DNA from: an uncultured Aquimarina sp.
GTDB lineage: Bacteria; Bacteroidota; Bacteroidia; Flavobacteriales; Flavobacteriaceae
Length of the DNA stretch: 5,063 nucleotides
Reading direction: 5' to 3'
Assembly: GCA_937958735.1 (NCBI GenBank)
Contig: CALGNG010000353.1
Span: forward strand, 1 to 5,063
Each line of letters begins with the position of its first letter. The first letter of the stretch is position 1. The translations under genes were made by a program, and so were the position numbers. Positions 4,764 through 5,063 of the stretch are shown here, one piece after another. The notes below the pieces were generated by a model. The model saw only the letters and a program-made list of their open reading frames with translations. It was not told the DNA's origin and did no database searches.

Positions 4764-5063
4764 TTATACTAAAATTAATTCGGGATCTAATTTTTTGTCA
4801 ATAATATTTAATGCTAATAATTGATCTTGTACCTTTTCTAATGTTTCTGTAGTAAGTTGTTTTTGGCTCCATTCTGTTAAAGAAAGCCATTCCCTAATAT
4901 CTTCTAATTTTTGTTTGTAGCGAGTAGCTAGAGTTTGTTCTATGTTTTTTAATTGCTTAAAATTTTTTGAAGTAGCATTAATTACCCCTAATGCTTTTTT
5001 AATAAGCTCTGGATTAGATTCTAAAACCTCGTTACGTACTGCAATTACAAAACAAGGCCATGG
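4764..5063 (-). CDS. Periplasmic-binding-protein-like (THI5/SsuA-type) substrate-binding protein, C-terminal part
   Basis: An open frame enters at the right edge and ends with TAA at 4766-4764, giving the last 99 residues. Seen: PWPCFVIAVRNEVLESNPEL (1-20 of the visible part), where a Trp-Pro-Cys-Phe strand is followed by a helix carrying the pattern of the second lobe of type 2 periplasmic-binding folds; a helical segment (about 19-60) ending in KLEDIREWLSLTEWSQKQL (52-70); and a closing helix with LLALNIIDKKLD. I recall near-identical C-terminal patterns in flavobacterial substrate-binding proteins annotated as NMT1/THI5-like ABC transporter components. Those proteins bind a small molecule, possibly a thiamine-precursor or sulfonate-like ligand, but the ligand pocket is outside this window. 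No permease or ATPase gene is visible downstream; the gene is last in its unit and ends at the terminator 4638-4672. The family call is from memory of sequence patterns, so treat the ligand as unknown. Confidence 0.75.
   Translation of the reverse strand, partial: PWPCFVIAVRNEVLESNPELIKKALGVINATSKNFKQLKNIEQTLATRYKQKLEDIREWLSLTEWSQKQLTTETLEKVQDQLLALNIIDKKLDPELILV

Overview
The window looks like chromosomal DNA from a marine or soil Bacteroidetes bacterium, most likely a Flavobacteriia member. The reasons are low GC (about one third by eye), no Shine-Dalgarno motif before the genes, TAnnTTTG-type promoter elements, and a secreted protein ending in a type IX secretion (T9SS) C-terminal sorting domain. 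Six protein genes are supported, two of them cut by the window edges. No RNA gene, insertion sequence, CRISPR array or phage gene is visible.

Left part (1-1004), minus strand: an SRPBCC-fold protein (865-410) is followed after 10 bases by the N-terminal 133 residues of a short-chain dehydrogenase/reductase (399-1, running off the left edge). They form a likely operon. In flavobacteria such a pair often accompanies photolyase/cryptochrome genes; that is recalled knowledge, and no photolyase is visible here. A hairpin with a T-run (966-1004) separates this pair from the next gene upstream.

Middle (1045-2430): a minus-strand gene for a 304-residue T9SS-exported protein (1959-1045) carries a SprB-like repeat region and a type A sorting domain, with a 15-bp tandem duplication over its stop codon. 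A 471-bp AT-rich region with a T15 homopolymer separates it from the divergent plus-strand dihydrolipoyl dehydrogenase gene lpdA (2431-3822). lpdA is intact and has every catalytic and cofactor motif, but no E1 or E2 subunit gene is adjacent.

Right part (3823-5063): lpdA converges on a small minus-strand gene for an exported protein of unknown function (4383-3940). Between them is a perfect 48-bp palindrome that should terminate transcription both ways. Upstream of the small gene is a perfect TATATTTG -7 element. A minus-strand terminator, possibly double, follows at 4604-4672. The window ends in the C-terminal 99 residues of a periplasmic-binding-protein-like (THI5/SsuA-type) protein (5063-4764).

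The genes read as ordinary housekeeping and accessory functions in separate transcription units. I see no evidence of a new multi-gene system. The points most worth a second look are the possible loss of the catalytic tyrosine in the SDR protein, the unassigned exported proteins and the T15 tract.
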